Positions 58,876 through 64,000 of a stretch of DNA of 64,000 nt are shown piece after piece (the first letter of the stretch is position 1; every line of letters starts with the position of its first letter). The notes below the pieces were generated by a model. That model was given only the letters and a program-made list of their open reading frames with translations. It had not been told where the DNA came from and searched no databases. Origin of the DNA: Trematomus loennbergii (lineage: Eukaryota; Chordata; Actinopteri; Perciformes; Nototheniidae); the NCBI GenBank assembly GCA_012861695.1, contig JAAOOA010000096.1, positions 310,001 through 374,000 of the forward strand, given 5' to 3'. A program made the translations under genes and the position numbers.

Positions 58876-59256
58876 CTGCAAACGGAGCTCGAACTCAGGA
58901 AGTGGACAGTCTTCCAACTTCAACGTTTCCTGAAAGAACATGGCATCCACTTCCATCGAAACGACAACAAGGCAAGACTGTTCAACCTCTACAAAGCCTA
59001 CAGCAGCACACCGGTAACAACAAGACCTACAGGTCTTCCCGCTTCAGAGTCAACCACCGTGCGCGCGCCACGACTCGTGGCGTCAAAAGGCCTCCGTTCT
59101 CCTCCACGGACACAGCCTGAGTCACCAGCACTCCCTGTGCCTGCTCTCTCTGTGTCTGACATGTCGCAGCTCATGTCAACCTTCTTCTCATCCCTGTGCT
59201 CACAGGCCTCACAAAATCCCTCCATCCCTTCTACCCATCCCTTCTCCGTATCCTAA
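58876..59256 (+). pseudogene. Gag-like frame with SAP-like segment
   Basis: An open frame with LELRKWTVFQLQRFLKEHGI, then NDNKARLFNLYKAY, a Thr/Pro/Ser-rich linker (VRAPRLVASKGLRS) and MSQLMSTFFSSLCSQASQN. The first 35 residues have the spacing of a SAP-type helix-loop-helix (leucines, G, then a K-A-x-L-F box), a fold used for DNA or RNA binding; this is inference. It is open further upstream with Pro-rich text, so the true start is unknown. By position it is the first ORF of the Ngaro-like element. The 3' portion (59081-59222) is repeated at 59644-59808. Confidence 0.45.
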
Positions 59257-59808
59257 GACCCCCCCACCCCACCCAGGGTACATACCCCAACCTCATCCCC
59301 TACCCTGACCCCAAGTCATTCTGCCCTACAGGGCTCCTACTCAAACCTTGTCCTCAACCCCAAACCCCTCCAGGCCTCTCAGCAACCATTGAGAGAACCT
59401 CCCCTTCCCCCTTATCCTAAGCCTAAAGGACGCAGGTCTCCTCAACAGTCTTTGTGGAGCCCTCCCCTTCTCCCCAGCCCTAAACCTAAGGGCCCCTCCC
59501 TGATTACTCTCACCCAGGAGCAACTTATTCTCAACCGAGAATCCAAAACCCCACTCCAACACAAAAACCTACCCCCCCTCTCCCCATCCCCCCATCCCTA
59601 CCCCATCCCTTCCCCAACACCCAAATATTTTTAGGACTCGTGACGTCACAGGCCTCCGTTCTCCTCCACGGACACAGCCTGAGTCACCAGCACCCCCTGG
59701 CGGGGCCAGGTCGTATTACCCCTGTGCCTGCTCTCTCTGGGTCTGACATTGCAGCTCATGTCAACCTTCTTCTCATCCCTGTGCTCACAGGCCTCACAAA
59801 ATCCCCTT
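59081..59808 (+). repeat. Direct duplication of gag-like 3' segment
   Basis: GGCCTCCGTTCTCCTCCACG through GGCCTCACAAAATCCC occurs at about 59090-59220 and again at about 59650-59805. The second copy contains an extra block of about 22 bp (GGCGGGGCCAGGTCG). The spacer is C/T-rich Pro-coding sequence. Confidence 0.9.
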
Positions 59809-59904
59809 GCATATACATCCCTTCATCCCTCGATCCCTTTGCCCCTCCCCTTCCTTTAGAGTGTAACGGAGCTGCGTGCGCATCATTCTAACTCCTCAAT
59901 GATA

Positions 59905-59985
59905 ATGTTTATGGTCGAATGTACTTATTGTAAGTCGCTTTGGATAAAAGCGTCAGCTAAATGCAATGTAATGAATGTAATGTTT
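59905..59985 (+). mobile_element. SINE/LINE tail fragment
   Basis: TTGTAAGTCGCTTTGGATAA then AAGCGTCAGCTAAATG and (TGTAA)n, nearly identical to 20726-20782. Confidence 0.65.
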
Positions 59986-60083
59986 AGTTGGATTTAGGAA
60001 CGTCCCCCCGATAAAAGATTATTATTTACCCCTTTTAGAAGTGAAGATATAGTCTTTTTTCCGGGCATGTCATTTTCAAGCCA
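59986..60083 (-). mobile_element. TTAA-element end fragment, copy 4
   Basis: Contains TTACCCCTTTTAGAAGTGAA and GATATAGTC...GTCATTTTCAAGCC, matching the sequence near one end of copies 1-3. Without its terminus and TTAA it is only a fragment. Confidence 0.55.
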
Positions 60084-60109
60084 CACGTTTCTGGAACATC
60101 CGGCGTATT

Positions 60110-60300
60110 TTGGGGGCACTCTCAGAACATTATTCGAGCCATTTCTCCCGCATCGGCGCAGCGTCCACAGCAGCTAGACCGGGCATCTCTGATCCAAACC
60201 ATCTAGGCCCTCGGCCGCTGGTCATCCCAAGCGTACCGCGCTTACATCCGCAACAATCTAAACGACGTCAGACATGCACACGCTCAAGTCAGCTGCATTT
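60110..60300 (+). pseudogene. Tyrosine recombinase C-terminal fragment
   Basis: Reads HFSRIGAASTAARPGIS (the H-x-x-R catalytic box of the recombinase) and, after a one-base shift near 60205, LGRWSSQAYRAYIR with the region of the nucleophilic tyrosine. This motif pair is characteristic of DIRS/Ngaro-type YR retrotransposons, where the enzyme integrates a circular cDNA without making a TSD. The N-terminal part of the enzyme is not recognisable upstream. Confidence 0.7.
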
Positions 60301-60649
60301 AATCCGAATCTTTTGGGGGCCCGCAATGCCGGAGACGGTACCCCACTCTGAGTCTCCCTCTGCACGGACCACAGCACGTCCCGCCAGACCAGAACATCTC
60401 ATCAACCCCTCCATATCAATGAATTGTTACTTCTTGCAATAAACCTACAAACATCACACTGTTGTGGCGTGGTTCCTGCTACTAGTGAAATGAAGTTAAC
60501 TTGTTAACCTAGGTTCAGGAGCAGGGCCAGGCCTAAACCCCATCTCTAATTACGGCCACCCCTATTTATATCCGACCACTGCTTGTCTCCATTCTCTCAA
60601 CCACCCCCCTCTCTCCCTTCTACCCATACAATTCCCCTTCCGCCTCACA

Positions 60650-61145
60650 CCGAGCGATACATGCCTACATCCATCCATCCCTTCATCCCTCCCTTCCCTC
60701 ATCCCAACACCCCTTCATCCCTCATCCCTACATCCCTCATCCCAACATCCTACACCCCTTCATCCCTCATCCCTTCATCCCTCCCTTCCCTCATCCCAAC
60801 ACCCCTTCATCCCTCATCCCTACATCCCTCATCCCAACATCCCTACACCCCTTCATCCCTCATCCCTACATCCCTAGACCCCTTCATCCCTCACCCCTAC
60901 ATCCCACATCCCTCATCCCTCATCCCTACATCCCTAGACCCCTTCATCCCTCACCCCTACATCCCAACATCCCTACATCCCTTCATCCCTAGACCCTCAT
61001 CCTCACCCCTACATCCTACATCCCTCCCTCATCCCTCATCCCTACATCCCTAGACCCCTTCATCCCTCACCCTACATCCCTCATCCCTTCATCCCTCATC
61101 CCTACATCCCTTCATCCCTCATCCCTACATCCCTTCATCCCAACA
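60650..61145 (+). repeat. (CATCCCT)n-based minisatellite
   Basis: About 500 bp of heptamers CATCCCT with interspersed ACATCCCTAGACCCCTT blocks, forming longer composite repeats of about 60 bp (for example 60720-60800 versus 60795-60880). It separates A2 from B2 of the Ngaro-like relic. The Ser/Pro/Thr frame across it is an artefact. Confidence 0.93.
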
Positions 61146-61400
61146 TCCTCTGCCTGTCACCATTTATATTTAAACTGTGTATTTTAAACATTTTAATTCT
61201 AGGTATCGTCTGGGGGCCCACAATCAGCCCGAGCAGATCATGGCGGAGACGGTACCCGCACTCTGAGTCTCCCTCTGCACGGACCACAGCACGTCCCGCC
61301 AGACCAGAACATCTCATCAACCCCTCCATATTAATGAATTGTTACTTCTTGCAATAAACCTACAAACATCACACTGTTGTGCGTGGTTCCTGCTAGTGAA

Positions 61401-62466
<1,066 letters not shown>

Positions 62467-63172
62467 TAGGGGTGGGCGATACCACAAAATCTGGATTCGA
62501 TCCGATACCAAGTATTTCAGGGCCAGTATCGCCGATACCGATACCGATACTTTTTAAAATGAAAAGCTTCTTATGTACTTTCATGTAGGGGAGAGCTGCA
62601 TGACATGATTTTTGAGCTGAAAGCATCATAAATAGACTAAATCTGAATTCATTTTCATGATTAAAGACAGGACAGTTTTTATAGACAAATAAACGTTTTA
62701 CTTTTGCAAATTTAAAGTGCAAACATGAAAAATAACATTACAAAGTGGCCACAGTAGCGAACTGCCTTCTTGCACACATCACAGTTCGCTAAGTTTTCAT
62801 TGCCAGTTGTGAAATAGCTCCACACAACGCTCCTCTTTCTCTCAGCCATCATGCGTGTGTGTCGCACTCGCGAGTCGCTGGCTGCTGCTGTCCTGCCCTG
62901 CTGGCTGCTGTCTGTCAGCTTGATAATCGGCGTTCAGGCAGGGAGCGCGCTGAGCGTGCGCGAGCCTCGGGAGAGGAGGACAGCAGTGGAGAGAGAAGAA
63001 AAGAGCGTATATACTTGTGTTCGTCTGCACATCGTTTTTGATGAAATTGACGAGTAGAGGAGAGGGGCGAAAAGTATAAAAGTATCGATCCTATTGGCTC
63101 TAGTATCGATATTTTGAAACGTAACGTAATATCGGAAGTATCGATATTTTGGGATCGATCCACCCACCCCTA
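62467..63172 (-). mobile_element. hAT-E: 706-bp nonautonomous hAT
   Basis: The left end is TAGGGGTGGGCGATACC, and the right end GGGATCGATCCACCCACCCC...TA is inverted. Perfect 8-bp TSDs CCTGACAT lie at 62459-62466 and 63173-63180. Subterminal CCGATACCGATAC and TATCGATATTT motifs. A GC-rich internal stretch (62850-63000) could be the former 5' UTR or first exon; its short frames lack a finger. Confidence 0.9.
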
Positions 63173-63221
63173 CCTGACATCCTTCATCCTTCTCCACCCC
63201 TTCCCCTACATTCAATATCTG

Positions 63222-63222
<1 letters not shown>

Positions 63223-63254
<32 letters not shown>
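63223..63254. repeat. (TA)n microsatellite
   Basis: 16 TA dinucleotides. Confidence 0.95.
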
Positions 63255-63257
<3 letters not shown>

Positions 63258-63449
63258 TTGTGTCGATTGAATAACAAATGTAAAAGCGATAATCACAATA
63301 ATAATCTTTGATTAATTGTAATTGATACAGAAAAAAATACGAAATTGTACTTACTTATTTTGCATGCAGAGGTAATAAAGAAATGCATGACAAACTGGTA
63401 AGAGAAATCTTACTCTTTTTTTTTAAGTGAACTTTAGGGAACATAAAAC

Positions 63450-63630
63450 CAGTGGCGGCTGGTGCATCTTTCTCCAGGGGGGGCTCTACCAAAATTGACA
63501 CCATTTTATAATTGTTAACCTTGTTCATTAAAACATTTCTTTCAAAATGTATGAAATTAAAGTAATTTTTAATGACAATCTAGAATGTGGGAAGAGGTGG
63601 AGCGGCGCCCCTATTGGCCGGCCGCCACTG
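63450..63630. mobile_element. 181-bp MITE of the hAT-D family
   Basis: It starts CAGTGGCGGCTGGTGC and ends GGCCGGCCGCCACTG. Flanks CATAAAAC (63442-63449) and TATAGAAC (63631-63638) match at 6 of 8. The termini resemble hAT-D (31815-33118). Confidence 0.75.
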
Positions 63631-64000
63631 TATAGAACGTATCACTTCCTGATGTAGATTCACAAGGTATTCATAAGTGCTCACAGATCTCTATTAAGAA
63701 ACATAATGTATGACTCCTGCCATTCTCTGACCTTTAATCCTAGTATTTTGTAAACCCAGTGTAACGTCGATGCAGGATTTTATGTATTGGATTTCAAAAC
63801 TTTGCAGGATGTGATTGCCTGTTAAACTCTACTGCAAATGATAATAATAAATCTGGAAATGTGTGATATTCATTTCATGCATATTCAAAACTCACCTGCT
63901 AGGTGTTATTGCAATAATAAGAACTAAGCTCCTTTTCTCTATAGGCCTTGCATACTGATGTGTGGCGCCGTACCTGCTTTGCAAAGAAACAGCTTGAATC
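63631..64000. other. Intergenic sequence
   Basis: AT-rich; no gene recognised up to the window edge. Confidence 0.5.

Larger units (their letters stand above)
58673..61400 (+). mobile_element. Ngaro-like tyrosine-recombinase retrotransposon relic
   Basis: A 22-bp direct repeat starting ATGAAGTTAACTTGTTAACC occurs at 58673 and 60490 (A1, A2). A repeat of about 170 bp ending GTGGTTCCTGCT...TAGTGAAAT occurs at about 60313-60490 (B1) and 61208-61400 (B2). The order A1, coding relics, B1, A2, B2 is the split-direct-repeat layout of Ngaro-type YR retrotransposons. The coding relics are a gag-like frame and a YR C-terminus; RT/RNase H is absent. A SINE tail and a TTAA-element piece lie inside at 59905-60083. 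Confidence 0.6.

Noticed and set aside
60583..61053. 156-codon Ser/Pro/His-rich frame
   Set aside because: Translation of the CATCCCT minisatellite.

Overview
The window looks like an intergenic or intronic stretch of a teleost (ray-finned fish) nuclear genome. It is AT-rich, full of (CA)n, (TG)n and (CTGT)n microsatellites, and packed with the transposon mix typical of fish: many hAT elements and hAT-type MITEs with 8-bp target-site duplications (TSDs), several L2/CR1-like LINEs, a LINE of apparent R2/NeSL type, a BEL/Pao LTR element, TTAA-flanked elements and a Ngaro-like tyrosine-recombinase retrotransposon. I found no convincing host protein-coding exon, tRNA, rRNA or CRISPR array. Every long reading frame is a transposon relic or low-complexity sequence.

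Layout. 1-6 kb: sparse unique DNA with a hAT end at 1106. 6.07-8.6 kb: a hAT-like element carrying a MITE with perfect 35-bp inverted arms and a TTAA element. 8.7-11 kb: a 5'-truncated LINE whose reverse transcriptase (RT) frame is swollen by 38 in-frame copies of a 33-bp unit. 11.7-12.3 kb: a MITE. 13.1-13.4 kb: (TG)n followed by 58 consecutive G. 14.3-16.4 kb: a second TTAA element split by a solo LTR; the copy at 7.4-8.6 kb gives the matching empty site. 18.1-21.2 kb: three nested inverted-repeat elements. 21.7-22.3 kb: LINE 3' end. 22.3-30.5 kb: mostly unique DNA with two MITEs, candidate conserved non-coding blocks and a 1.4-kb (TCTG/TGTG)n tract. 30.5-40.1 kb: the densest nest. hAT-C contains an R2/NeSL-like LINE, which contains hAT-D; next to it hAT-A contains hAT-B and a 5-kb BEL/Pao provirus that cut the hAT-A dimerisation domain. 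40-43.7 kb: unique DNA. 43.7-45.2 kb: LINE. 47-53.4 kb: a LINE with an in-frame internal deletion, carrying a 2.9-kb hAT transposase pseudogene in its 3' UTR and a BED-finger hAT at its 5' side. 54.3-58.3 kb: a second LINE with the same 33-bp expansion, an R2/NeSL-like LINE, and fragments. 58.7-61.4 kb: Ngaro-like relic with split direct repeats. 62-63.6 kb: (CA)n, a hAT and a MITE.

The elements do not form a pathway. Their relation is stratigraphic: TSDs and interrupted reading frames let the insertion order be read directly. The most unusual signal is the recurrence of the same 33-bp in-frame tandem expansion in two separate LINE copies 45 kb apart. I did not find a previously undescribed functional system, only unusual transposon structures.
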